From positions 47,788,760 through 47,852,759 of the forward strand of contig OZ024873.1 of assembly GCA_964017185.1 (NCBI GenBank): 64,000 nt of DNA, written 5' to 3'. Under the pieces are notes generated by a model, which searched no databases, was not told where the DNA came from, and saw only the letters and a list, made by a program, of their open reading frames with translations. A program made the position numbers and the translations under genes. The DNA comes from Rugalucina vietnamica (Eukaryota > Mollusca > Bivalvia > Lucinida > Lucinidae). Below are positions 43,876 to 54,644 of the stretch, one piece after another. How positions within the stretch are numbered: the stretch's first letter is position 1; each line of letters opens with the position of its first letter.

Positions 43876-43933
43876 GCCACACACCCATCAATCTGCGGGT
43901 AGATGTAGATACTGTTTACCCTCTTGCATAGTG

Positions 43934-43946
43934 GTTCCCAGGCAAC
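43934..43946 (+). promoter_or_regulatory. RFX-type X-box
   Basis: GTTCCCAGGCAAC fits the X-box consensus RYYNYY-N(1-3)-RRNRAC at all specified positions, with a 1-nt spacer. X-boxes close to start codons are typical of ciliary genes. It ends 22 bp before the ATG of the candidate exon at 43969. Confidence 0.5.
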
Positions 43947-43968
43947 ATGGCGTCTACACAACCAGACC

Positions 43969-44816
43969 ATGGCCTCGCTTGGCAATGACATTACTATACG
44001 GATCATTGCAAAATTAGAGAAGCAAGGAGGTATGTCCATAGAAGTAAACATCCACAAACACATTCCAAGATCATTTAAGATATTTAAACAACCCGATGGG
44101 CTGTACTTCTGAACAGAACGCAACATTTCAATCACCTGCTGATACAAATGGATCAAGTTTAAGATCTCTTTCTGCCAAATTTCAAATAATATTCCCATGA
44201 AATAATGCCATTATATTGGCTTTTTACAGTCTGGTAAGAAAAAGGGAGGGCTGGTTTTCATTTAAACACCTACTGTTTAATTTGTAAAACTGTAAATTCA
44301 AGTAAAATATCATTTTGCAATGTTAAAATTGCTGCTTTATTAATAAAATTTGGATGCCATACTATTAATTTAATTGTTAGCAAAATGTTCAAATGAGCTT
44401 ATGGAGCACTAAATCGCTCGCCAAAAGTTCACTCCCCAAAGCTTTTAATGAATAATATATGCCAGAAAAATAAAACTTAATGAAAAGAGATTATTCTGAA
44501 AGCCAAGGAATTGAATCGTTTTGGTGCATTATATAAAAGACCTGAAAGTTTTGCATAAGAACTCGCAGTATGGGGCAGATCATGTACACTACGACCTTTA
44601 AAAGCGTCAAAATTATCAGTTTTGGACGCAGTAAACAAATGCCTTCATAAAGCCATGGACCTCTACAATTCTAGACTAGAATGGAGCGGAATGAGCACCT
44701 CTTTACGGCCACCATTGACGACAGCACTGCGTTTTCAGCATCAAGGTTATGTTTTTTTCCAGTGTTCAAAAGATAGTTTTGAAGCATGTTGTGGCATCAT
44801 AACGTCACTCATGTAG
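43969..44816 (+). CDS. Candidate two-exon small gene, possibly LisH/TOF-like
   Basis: Proposed exon 1 is 43969..44029, with a strong start context (GACCATGGC) and donor GGAG|GTATGT. Proposed exon 2 is 44620..44816, with acceptor ATTATCAG and stop at 44814. The phases agree and give 85 residues. Across the join the protein reads LEKQGVLDAVNKCLHKAM, which resembles the first helices of the TOF/LisH region of the centrosomal FOP/FOR20/OFD1 group (L-E-x-x-G-V-L-x-x-x-K). Together with the X-box, this suggests a ciliary or centrosomal protein. The acceptor has a weak pyrimidine tract, no downstream LisH repeat is seen, and an out-of-frame ATG lies at 43947. Further exons could follow. A minus-strand ORF at 43860..44198 covers the first exon and is a less likely alternative. 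Confidence 0.3.
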
Positions 44817-45142
44817 CTTTCGTTGGTTGAATTATATGCAACGCTAGTTTGGTTTGTGGATCCATATAGGACTTTTTTTGACATAATTATGTTTGAGGGT
44901 TCTGTTATGAATTTAAAAAGGGACACTACCAAAATGTTTAGGTGGGAGGGAAATCCATTGCACAAATCATAGTATGCTGCATTTGGTAATAAAAATTAAA
45001 AGGTATTTAGAGTAACCTCTGTTTTCCCTGTCCGAGTGTTACAGTTAAACCAAGTTGTGTTTAAGCCCATCTGTTAAACCAGGGTTTCCAATTTTGAATG
45101 GGGTACGTGGAACATAGGTCACGTGAGTAGAAGGGAAAGATA
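44817..45142. other. Intergenic sequence
   Basis: Nothing further recognised after the candidate stop codon. Confidence 0.4.
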
Positions 45143-45404
45143 GCATTTCGAAAACTCGCCCATATAACATACAGATTTTTCGTTGTAAAAATTGAAATTT
45201 TCAGTTGAAAAAAAAAAAGAGATTTTGTTGTTAATTTTTGATTGGTGGTCGACGTTTTTGATTGGTGGCCCTAACGAGTACACACAATCTATATTTTGAA
45301 TCAAAATTAAGGAAAAATGTATACCACTGTTCACCCTCGTTTTACTTAATAAATGGAAGGTTTAAGGGGGTATTAATTTTATTTCACGCACATGTTTTGC
45401 TGGT
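45143..45404 (-). mobile_element. Family A element, diverged, inverted
   Basis: CATTTCGAAAACTCGCCC to CACATGTTTTGCTGGTG. The central palindrome is replaced by a direct duplication of TTTTTGATTGGTGG, so the hairpin is lost. Confidence 0.68.
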
Positions 45405-45509
45405 GGCACTTTGATGTTTCTCACAACTTCCAAACATTTTTCTCAGCTAACATATTTACTGAGCTGTCCTATAGTTTTTATACTAATCAAACAGTTGTTC
45501 TTGGGGTGT

Positions 45510-45788
45510 CATCAGGAAAACATCTCCGTGACATGTATATACCCCCTTGAACCCCCACTTTTATATAACAAAACTGAGGTATGCAGGGGTATACCTATTT
45601 TTCTTATTTTTGCTCCAAAACATAGATTGTGGGTACTCGTTAGAACCGCATCGGCGAGGCGGTTCTAACATGTAGCCACAATCTATGTTTTGAGCAAAAA
45701 TATTTAAAATATTAAAATTATTCCATTGAAATTTTGAATTTTTACAGCTGAAAAAAATCTGTATGTTTCATGGGCGTGTTTCGTAATG
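45510..45788 (+). mobile_element. Family A element
   Basis: CATCAGGAAAACATCTCC to GGGCGTGTTTCGTAATG. The centre AACCGCATCGGCGAGGCGG has one mismatch. It lies 105 bp from an inverted relative at 45143, making an inverted pair. Confidence 0.82.
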
Positions 45789-45918
45789 GAAATCTGGGAT
45801 AAATCATAGCCAGGACAGCCTATTAAATTCTAAATATCCGGCAATATTGACTTTTCTAGATGAGGAGTTGTCTGCTGTGATCCACAAGACCTTAGGACAT
45901 CCACACGCAAAAACCAAA

Positions 45919-46156
45919 TGTGCCCTTGCATGAGAAAACCAACAATGTGGGTTTCCGGCCAGGTCTGCCAAAACTTAGCCTGTACAATCACAGAGGTAGG
46001 CTAGGAGCTTGATATTTTGGATTTAAGAAGAAGAGGAACTGTACTATCTTAGTGGCGAAAACAAAGTTGCTGATCGGCTGTGCACTTACTGCACAGCTGA
46101 TCTGCGGTTTTTGTTTTCGCATATGCGGATTGTTGGTTTTCCGATGCAGCGGCTCA
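45919..46156 (+). mobile_element. Family B element, diverged ends
   Basis: The left end reads TGTGCCCTTGCATGAG rather than TGAGCC; the right end is CCGATGCAGCGGCTCA. The core GCTGTGCAC...CTGCACAGC keeps most of its pairing. Confidence 0.78.
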
Positions 46157-46886
46157 AAGGAAACCAGAATAAATAGATTTAAGGTTTTACTCTATTTCTT
46201 TCCTATGATATTGGAAAAAGCCGTGAGCCCATCGATTTTGCTGTCATAAAAACCTTTTCACAATATAAATGAGTAAAAATTGCCTCTTACAACCTCTAGC
46301 TTCTATTGGCTTTAAATTCAGACTATAAGACAGAAAATGACCAGGCGTTCTGAATATTTTATGATTTTGCCAGTAATAAAAATGTGAAATTACATATATA
46401 ACGTATTTCCAGTATTAATTTCGGTTGTAGACCATTTCTTACGTAGGGAATATGATGTTTAATATTTAAATGGTACTAAATTTTGATGGAGTTTCTATCG
46501 CAGAGTGGATATTTGCAATATATCTTGCCCTGTGGGCCAGATGTATTGTCTTTAAAATATTTATCGCCCAGACATCCACTTTTCAGACATCCAATATTGT
46601 TTAGTAAGAACAAATATAGATACGAGAGCCATCAATGTTTAGAGCAAAGAAGCTTTCCTTGTTTTGAAATTGATTCTGGCTACAATTAAAGAAGTCCAAA
46701 TGTAATACGCAGTTGCTTTTTAAGCAGATGGTCCTACACGTTTGCCTCCTGTTCACTTAGGTCTTTAGAATACAAATTATACAATTTGCAATAGGAATGA
46801 AGTGGACAGAGGTGAATCATTTTGACCAGAAATATCAAATGGCACACATAAGCCTAAGCACCTGTTTTATCTTTACATCTGTTAAG
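46157..46886. other. Intergenic sequence
   Basis: No gene supported. The 68-residue ORF at 46483..46689 has no recognisable motif. Confidence 0.4.
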
Positions 46887-47091
46887 TGCCAGTCCCACTG
46901 CGCTTAAGATTTTAAGATCGCTATGCGATTGTCTAAATATTAATTTAGGGGTCATTTCTTTGACCCTGATATGCAAATAAAGAAAGCAAAAACACGTAGG
47001 AAAACGTTTTACAGACTTTGCATGCGCAGTCTCATCACAAAATTAATGATTACACAATCGAACGATTGCTTACGATTCAGTGGGACTGGCA
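46887..47091. mobile_element. 205-bp MITE-like element with 14-bp terminal repeats
   Basis: TGCCAGTCCCACTG at the left and CAGTGGGACTGGCA at the right are perfect inverted repeats. No clear target duplication. A further TTGCCAGTCCGCTG follows at about 47105, suggesting a second broken terminus. Confidence 0.7.
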
Positions 47092-47194
47092 TTTTACTCA
47101 AAGGTTGCCAGTCCGCTGTTGTGCTTCTGGTTGTTTTGTGTTTTGCTTTTGCATTTTTATGGTTTGCACATCTATTGTACTTTTTTCAATATAT

Positions 47195-47345
47195 TTAGTC
47201 AAGTCATAGTAACTGACTGGCCACCTACTGGGAAAAAGCTGCTCACTGTTCTCTTTGTGTCGATGCCTGATTGTCAGTTTGTTTGATCACATGGGACCTT
47301 CGTCCTGATTGCGTCATTTCCTGGTAGTTGCTTATAATTATTTGC
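47195..47345 (-). mobile_element. Family D repeat, old fragment, inverted
   Basis: TACTGGGAAAAAGCTGCTCA, CCTGATTGTCAGTTTG and CATTTCCTGGTAGTTGCTTA correspond to the family D order seen at 41075, with more substitutions. Confidence 0.55.
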
Positions 47346-47987
47346 ATTTCCCCCAATTTCTGTACTGTACCAAACTGAGCAGATCAGATTGTGTCTAATG
47401 TAGTCACATACCTCATTGCTTAATGACGTCTTCTTCTGAAAGAAGTGTCCGGGTACATTACAAGTACACATCGGTGAATGCTCCGAAAGCAAAATGCTGC
47501 ATTTCAGTTATTATGCGATTTACTGGCCGATCCAAGGTGATAGATTAATATAGTTATGATACACTCACCATATAAAAATGTCCTTTGTTGACTTCTAGGT
47601 GCCTTTAAACCCTAACTTTACGATACGATACGATACATTTAGTTATTGTGACAGAAAATGTCAACCACGTAAGCGAAATTAAACATTTATATTACGATGT
47701 TCAAAGCTTCAAGAAAAATTGCAACCAGAAGTTAAGTCGTAAAATTATACTTTTAAAGAAAATGATTTTTAGGAAATTTCAAAATATGAATCATTTATGT
47801 TAACTTTACATAACTTTAATGCCAGGGTCTCATAAAGTAAGAAATATAAAAAATAATATGAAATTTTAAGTATGTAAATGTATATATTAAAAGTTAACCG
47901 TAGAGCATAATTTTAGTGAAAAAGAACAGTTTTAAGGTCAATGAATTTCATTTGCACCACTCTAGGCTACTTTTTTTTCAAAACATT
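47346..47987. other. Intergenic sequence
   Basis: Holds a small ACGAT tandem (TACGATACGATACGATACAT) at about 47620. No gene supported. Confidence 0.45.
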
Positions 47988-48224
47988 TGAGCCTATGCGT
48001 GAGAAAACCAACAATTTGGGTTTCCGACCAGGTCTGACACAAACCGGACTGTACAGTCACAGATGATGGTTAGAGGCTGGAAATTTTGGATTTAAGTAGG
48101 AGAGGAATTGTACTATCCGTGTAGCGAAAACAAAGGCGCTGATCAGCTTCGCGGTTACCGCGAAGCTGATCTGCGGCTTTGTTTTCGCCCATGCAAATTG
48201 TTGGTTTTCCCATGCGGCAGCTCA
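47988..48224 (+). mobile_element. Family B element, full length (237 bp)
   Basis: TGAGCCTATGCGTGAGAAAA to TTTTCCCATGCGGCAGCTCA, flanked by TT on both sides. Common GCGG/CCGC core. Confidence 0.9.
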
Positions 48225-48714
48225 TTTCATTTATTATTTAGATTTAATGTTGATTTAAAATTGTCTGATGTTTGTGAGTTTACGCATGAATGTTAGCAAA
48301 ACCATTGAAATCAGATAGGGGCTAGTTTTAACATTCTTATGTTTGATAAGGCATAAAAATATTCAAAATTTGACATTTACCTCAATTTTAATGTTTAAAA
48401 TGAAACTATGAAAGGGATGAAACTAAAATTGAATTTTAAAAAGCCATTTGACAAGAAAAATGATTAGGTTCATTGCGATCTATTCTGTGCGGCCTGACAG
48501 TAGCTGACCAACCGTATGGATACTTGAAGTATCATATGGATGTGAAATGGGCTATAACTTCATTTACAGCCAAAACTTTAACTATTGCGGAGATTGTGTG
48601 TGCCCTCTCTGGTCACATTTATAAGCGTAAAACAGATTTACTCATGATGTGATGTAGAGTAAAGCTGCTGGACCGAACAAAATTTTGACAAATCATCATG
48701 ATTTAAGCATATTA

Positions 48715-48769
<55 letters not shown>

Positions 48770-49135
48770 CACAGCATACAAGATATTTTGTATTTTGAAT
48801 AGTGAAATCTTAATCATTTGACTAACATCAGTGGTTTATCAGCCAAAGCGAGGACTGATTTTCTCATGACGAAGTCTATCACCAGGCTTCCCTCTTCCCC
48901 GTTTTAGAACCCTTCAAGTATAGTAGCTCTTGGATGTGAAAGGTTGTCAAAACTTTCAAACGCAATGTACGTTTTTAGATGTTTATAATTTCTTTCAAAA
49001 ACCTTTAAACAATAGAATCAAAATGTCAACATGTAGAAATAATGTCTAATTTCGTCTGGAATTGTTGGAATTACGTCAGCCAATCATTTATTGTTGACAA
49101 ATGTGTCTCAAGAAAGCAAAACATTTTTTCTTAAA
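48225..49135. other. Intergenic sequence
   Basis: No gene supported apart from low-level open frames. It includes the TC microsatellite listed separately. Confidence 0.4.
48717..48764. repeat. TC microsatellite, 24 units
   Basis: Uninterrupted TC dinucleotides. Confidence 0.95.
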
Positions 49136-49351
49136 TGAGCCACTGCATCAGGAAACCAGCAAAATGCTTGGGTGAAAACAAAGGCGCAGAACAGTTTCGC
49201 AGTAACTGCGAAGCTGATCAGCGCCTCTGTTTTCGCTAGACGGATAGTACAATTCCTCTTCTCTCGAAATTTCAAGTTTCTAACCTTCTTCTGTGGTTTG
49301 TGTCGGACCTGGTCGGAACCCATATTGTTGGTTTTCTCGAGCAAAGGCTCA
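49136..49351 (-). mobile_element. Family B element, inverted, with right-arm deletion (216 bp)
   Basis: TGAGCCACTGCATCAGGAAA to TTTTCTCGAGCAAAGGCTCA, AA on both flanks. The stretch between the core and GGTTTGTGTCGGACC is about 20 bp shorter than in full copies. Confidence 0.83.
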
Positions 49352-49580
49352 AATTCTGATTTGACCACACTAGCCCACGCAGTGAAAAATTAATTATGAG
49401 ATATACCTAAATAGGCTAAAAGTATTAAACTGACTTTGGAGATTCAGAATGGAAATTGACGCAAATACATGTACACTCAACTAGAATTTTCTTCAGAAGA
49501 AACCATTGCTTGTCAACTTGCATCTTTTACAGAAAAAAACCTTTCGTGATGCAAAATTTAAAGTATAAGAGAGCAAACTG

Positions 49581-49820
49581 CATCAAGATAACATGTCCAT
49601 GAAATGTATACCCAATAAACCCCACTTTATATAGTAAAACTGGGGTAAACAGTTTTTCTTATTTTTGATCCAAAACATAGATTGTGTACAGCCGCGTCAA
49701 TGTTTTGAGCAAAAGTACGAGTCCGACTGAATCTCGTTTTAAATGTTTAGTTAATGGAACACGAAACCAATATGACTTTTGCCAGCCAGGTCATGTTTAC
49801 TTAATGGCATTATAATAATA

Positions 49821-49867
<47 letters not shown>

Positions 49868-49933
49868 GATGAACTTTTCAATTTTTACAACTGAAAAAGG
49901 AAAATATTGCACGAGCAAGGTTCACATAATCTG
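49581..49933 (+). mobile_element. Family A element interrupted by unrelated sequence and poly(T)
   Basis: CATCAAGATAACATGTCC starts the copy, and TTGCACGAGCAAGGTTCA is its decayed end. The central palindrome is lost (TTGTGTACAGCCGCGTCAAT). After AGCAAAAGTA, an insertion of about 100 bp ends in a T tract of about 42 nt at 49824..49865. Confidence 0.65.
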
Positions 49934-50531
49934 AGAACCTGGTAACAATTGCACATTCTGCTTCTGATCAAAGTGACGTTTAGTAACGACCATTCTCAAC
50001 GTTATTAGTCACCATAAGTACGGACCATAGCCGTTGATAAAGGGGGTATCGACTGAACACAAAACTCAAGTTAGTCATGTTTTTATTAAACACTGTGCTA
50101 GCAACTGCAAGTTTGGAATCAAAATACACATGTACTGATTTTGTATTTGTTGGCACAGCAGATAGGTGCCGATCGAGAACGACGATGAAATTGATAAAGA
50201 CATGTAAACCAAAATTGATTCATAAATCCATTGCAGTGACCGACACCAATCGAAAACATTGTTCCTGAGAATTTCGATTTCTACGACAGAATAATTATTA
50301 TTGTTCTCGATTGCCACTCATATGCTGCGTTAAAACTGAAATTTTCTGCATGTAACTATGGTTTGCTGTTGAGCTTCTTTAATATAATATATATTAGATC
50401 CCCATGATTTCCCGATCGGGAAAGTGTGTTATCGGATAGTTATATTTCATGTTTTACAAACTCAAACTTACGATTTCCAGTTTTGCTAATATGGTATCAT
50501 CTAGTGATTGTTTTAAAAACAACAAAACATT
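49934..50531. other. Intergenic sequence
   Basis: ORFs of 63 and 80 residues overlap on opposite strands at 50075..50317. Neither has a recognisable domain, so I do not call a gene. Confidence 0.4.
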
Positions 50532-50758
50532 AAGAGCCTTCGCATGAGAAACCCAACAATTATGGTTTCCGACCAGGTCCGACACAAACCGGCCTGTGCA
50601 GTCACAGAAGTAAGCTGGAAGCTTGAAATTGTGGATATAAGAAGAAGTGAGATTGTGCTATCTGTGTTGCGAAACCAATGACGCTGATCAGCTGTGCAAT
50701 TACTGCACATCTGATCTGCGCTTTTGTTTTCGCATGTGCATGCTGTTGCGGCGACTCA
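50532..50758 (+). mobile_element. Family B element, diverged
   Basis: AAGAGCCTTCGCATGAG to TGTTGCGGCGACTCA. The right terminal arm has lost the GTTGGTTTT block. The core GCTGTGCAA...CTGCACATC shows pairing decay. Confidence 0.75.
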
Positions 50759-51019
50759 TTTTTTTCTATACTAAAGGGTAAGTTGCAATTGTAAATGAGA
50801 CTCGACATGTAATGAGTGAATTAAGTGTGTTAGTTAGCTTCTAATTCGTGGCATTACTCTTTCTATTCTAACAATGGATTCTGTAGAAATATGTATGTAT
50901 ATGTATGTTTATTGATAATGCTGTTACATCGCTAATTTGTCAATAACCACAACAAACTTAAAGTATGAAAGTCGTTAATAAAGAGAGATTTCGAAACTAA
51001 ATGTTATAGTGATAAGAAA

Positions 51020-51255
51020 TGAGCCGCCTCGTGGGAAAACCAACAATGTGGTTTCCGAACAGGTCCGACACAAACCGGCCTGTACAAGCACAGAAAAGAG
51101 CTAGAAGCTTGAAATTTCGGATTTAAGTAGAAGAGAAATTGTACTATCCGAGTAGCGAAAACAAAGGCGCTGATCAGCTTCGCGGTTACCGCGAAGCTGA
51201 TCTGCGTCTTTGTTTTCGCCTAAGCAGATTGTTGGTTTTCCCATGAGGCGGCTCA
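51020..51255 (+). mobile_element. Family B element, full length, matched GCCTCG-type ends
   Basis: TGAGCCGCCTCGTGGGAAAA and TTTTCCCATGAGGCGGCTCA differ by one base in 20 after reversal. AA flanks both sides. Nearly identical throughout to the copy at 55778, indicating recent activity. Confidence 0.92.
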
Positions 51256-51453
51256 AATGTAGCTAATATTTGTTGTGTTTTCTTCACATGTATTGTTAGT
51301 AACGTTATAAATTCCTGGTATATTTTCTCTATGTATAAACTTGTCTTTGCCTTGAAAAATCAACCATTATTACCTCATTTCCAAGCTAAACATTTTGATA
51401 AGAATGAACATAGATAGCACATTAGATACATGTATAGGTCAAAGCGATCAAAG

Positions 51454-51550
51454 ATGGCCGTGAACCCAAAATATGTACAAGTGCATAGGCGACAGCTGAC
51501 GACAGAACGTCGTCGACTTTACGTCGCATTTGCCGCTGTCAAATGCAAAG
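51454..51550 (+). CDS. Possible first exon of an unrecognised gene
   Basis: ATG in a good context (AAAGATGGCC) opens a CpG-rich frame, MAVNPKYVQVHRRQLTTERR and onward, reaching a possible donor AAAG|GTTACG at 51551. Unspliced, the frame runs into a GT microsatellite. The basic, CpG-containing stretch stands out from its AT-rich surroundings, but no domain is visible. Confidence 0.2.
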
Positions 51551-51566
51551 GTTACGTACTTGTTTC

Positions 51567-51568
<2 letters not shown>

Positions 51569-51618
<50 letters not shown>
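51569..51618. repeat. GT microsatellite, about 25 units
   Basis: Uninterrupted GT dinucleotides. ORFs on both strands that read Cys-Val or Thr-His repeats here are artefacts. Confidence 0.95.
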
Positions 51619-51622
<4 letters not shown>

Positions 51623-51967
51623 CTGTTGATATTTATGGATGCAGTCTTTAAGTCAAACATACATGTAATAGAGCCAGGCTATGTATAAATGTAATCTATC
51701 CAAAATCCATTGTCGTCTAAAGGGTTTCTATATATGACAAGTGGCTCCACTTAGCCTTAGCAGTAAGGATAAAATAGCAAGGAATTGATGCAATTAAACT
51801 TAAAATCCCAATCCATATTTGTTGTGTCGTTCTCCGGGTGCTTGGGATAAGTTCTCGTAGTTCATTATGGTACTCCCTTGAACTGCCACTTAGCTATCTG
51901 GACAGATGACACTGTAGGGAGTGTATTCTCCCACTAATTGAACTGTCTTTGATGAAAAATAAACTTG

Positions 51968-53166
51968 TACACTCCCGCCCGCGTATTTGTACTCCATTTA
52001 CGCGTATTACGCGAGTATTACGTGAGTATTACGTGCGTAAGGCCAATTACGCGCATTTACGCGTAACATGCGCATATTTACGCGTAACATATCTCATTAA
52101 TATTCATAAGCAGAGATAAATGCGTCGATACGCGTAAGGTTCAGTCATTACGCGTATGAAGTATCACCCAATCAGACTGGCAATACGTTTACGCGTATTT
52201 ACACGTATCATACGCGTAACGACAAGGAGTATAAAAGCTAAAGTACCTAACGGTTGATTTTATTATTCAATCAAAAATAAACAATGTGCAAGTTTTATGG
52301 ATTTTATTGATGTATCGTAATCGTGAAAATGGCGTGACTTTATTCTAGTTATTGTCAAATTGTTTTATGTTTACATGGGGTTTAAAGTTTACAGATTCAA
52401 GAAGCATAAAACTTACCCAATAACTGTCATCATGTCAACATTCAGCCTTCAACTGGAGTGAAAATTCATGCGTGACTAAGTGACTTTCACCTGTAGGTAA
52501 CCATGTTCAGTTCTGTTCATTTTTTTTTCATTGTCGTTTAGTTCCCCCTCCATTTTTAGAGACACCACCGTACGGTATACGGCATGTTAGATTTTCGCTT
52601 GTTTTCCTACCACGTCTCTTTCTTATTTATTGATATTCAATTATTATTTAACAGAACTCGAATGTTTTCTTCTTCAAAATAAAAGCCACAAGCAAATATA
52701 ACAGAAACTTGGTGTTCGTTCAGCTACCGATCTGGGGATGAAGCTTTAAAAATATTTCTCACGGATGTTATTTCGTACTCATGAATTGTTCGAGCCCTTA
52801 ATACTGCAGGCCTTAGTTTGAACAAGATAAGATATTATTTTGGTCTAAAGCAAAGTCCGGAATTTTGGTTTAACCATAAAATTTCAAGATTGTTGGCTCA
52901 TTCATTACGCGTATATTACGCGTATTTTTTTACGTAAGACTGTTTTAATCTCGATTGGTTAGAACAATACGTATACATACTTCAAATACGCGTAATGACT
53001 TGCTTTACTAATTCACCGCTCATTGGTTAAAGTCATTACGCGTAATAAAAATTGAATTTTGACTGGCTATTGACACATACGCGTATAAAATAGGCGCGTA
53101 TTACGCGAGTATTACTCGCGTATGTTACGCGCATTCAATGAGTACAATTACGCGGGCGGGAGTGTA
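51968..53166. mobile_element. 1.2-kb DNA element with ACGCGT-rich subterminal arrays
   Basis: TACACTCCCGCCCGCGTA at the left and TACGCGGGCGGGAGTGTA (near-reverse complement) at the right form terminal repeats that may be bounded by a TA duplication. The first 240 bp and last 260 bp are crowded with TACGCG, ACGCGTA and CGCGAGTATTACG words in both orientations. The middle (about 52240..52890) lacks them and is ordinary AT-rich sequence without a transposase frame. Confidence 0.82.
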
Positions 53167-53867
53167 TTTCCACAGTTTATCAGTAACAACAGTATTGTGA
53201 AGAAAATAATTTGCAAATAATTTTTTTTTTCAACCACCGCCACTCAGCCTCCCACGTAACCCATGTATGGCCTTTTTCAATCGGCATTTATGTCCAAAAC
53301 ATTTTTCTCTTCTAAAATTGCCTGTGGCATGATACAATTGCCTTATAGCTTTTTATTAAGTCAGTGAAAGTCTTGACCAGACTTTAGTGCAGGACCAGGG
53401 TCTACTCTGTTGACAAGTTGACAAGTATCTATTAATTTAGTATTTCATTTTTTAAGGAGCCCTTGTCCTAAATGGGTTTACTTATTCTGCAAAACTACAA
53501 TATCTACGTTTGATATTGATCATCCTATTGTTTGATTTCAAGATTCAATGAGGTATACTCTTTCACTGAATAATTACCTGTTATTTTTCAGTTTTGTAAC
53601 CATGGCAACAGAAAGATGTATGCATTAGTTGATACATCTGGCATTTCCTTTTTATCAAAACAAGGATGAACATTAAGTTATTAAATCCCTTAAGAATGAA
53701 AGATTTTATATTTAAAGGGTGTCAGGAATTAATCTGCTGTTAACTTTTTCACCTTTCCTTTACTCCACCTTTTCCTGTCACGATATTGGTTGTTATAGAT
53801 TTTCTTGGAAGAGGTTGTTATGTGATTGCAACAATGCGCACTTGCAGTATTTAACAGAAAACTTATT
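53167..53867. other. Intergenic sequence
   Basis: No gene or repeat supported. Confidence 0.45.
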
Positions 53868-54115
53868 GTATGTGTATGAAAGAAAGAGATCATGACCATG
53901 TTTTGTTGCGCGAGTGAGATAAAATCCTGTATGCGTATGAAAGAAAGAGATCATGACCATGTTTTGTTGCGCGAGTGAGATAAAATCCTGTATGTGTATG
54001 GAAGAAAGAGATCATGACCATGTTTTGTTGCGCGAGTGAGATAAAATCCTGTAAGTGTATGAAAGAAAGAGACCATGACCATGTTTTGTTGTGTGAGTGA
54101 GATAAAAATCCTGTG
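53868..54115. repeat. Minisatellite, 61-bp unit, about four copies
   Basis: AGAAAGAGATCATGACCATG recurs at 53881, 53942, 54003 and, with one change, 54064, a constant 61-bp period. Differences between units are single bases. Minus-strand ORFs over it encode a repeated peptide only because of the tandem structure. Confidence 0.92.
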
Positions 54116-54361
54116 TATAGCCAATTCAAACCAATTGTCAAAAAATGTACCATATGTATACATGTAAATTTCCCGTGCTTTCTTACAAACCATGCTTATC
54201 TACCTCATAATTATGAACGTTATGCATATTCATTAGAAGTACAAGAAATTTAAATGTTTCTTTTTCTGTTCCTATATAATACTTTTGAATTTGAAGTGGC
54301 GTTTCAGTCAAATATAAGCCATGCAAAATGTTGCTGGATTTCTTTCAAAGTTGAACCAGTA

Positions 54362-54644
54362 CATTACGAAAACTTGCCCAATACAATGTACAGATATCAT
54401 TTTTTTTTCAGCTGTAAAAATTGAAACTTTCATTGGGGAAAAAATGATAGTTTTTCATATTTTTGCAAAAAACATTGATTGTGGATACACGTTAGAACCG
54501 CCTTGCAGAGAGGCGGTTCTAAAGAGTACCCACAGTCTATGCTTTGAATCAGGAATAACAAAAATGTATACTTTGTAAACCCCAGATTTCCTATGTAAAT
54601 GGGGTATAAGGGGCTATACATTTCATGAACATGTTTTCGTGATG
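54362..54644 (-). mobile_element. Family A element, inverted
   Basis: CATTACGAAAACTTGCCC to CATGTTTTCGTGATG. The centre is GAACCGCCTTGCAGAGAGGCGG, slightly asymmetric. Confidence 0.83.

Noticed and set aside
43860-44198. Minus-strand 112-residue ORF as the main gene of this locus
   Set aside because: It runs into the family E palindrome, shows no domain and has no good start context. The plus-strand exon pair has better signals, though that is also weak.
51448-51660. Minus-strand ORF with a Thr-His repeat
   Set aside because: It is the translation of the GT microsatellite.
53890-54153. Minus-strand proteins with a repeated peptide (HNKTWS units)
   Set aside because: They arise from the 61-bp minisatellite; the frame shifts between units and no start or splice signal supports coding.
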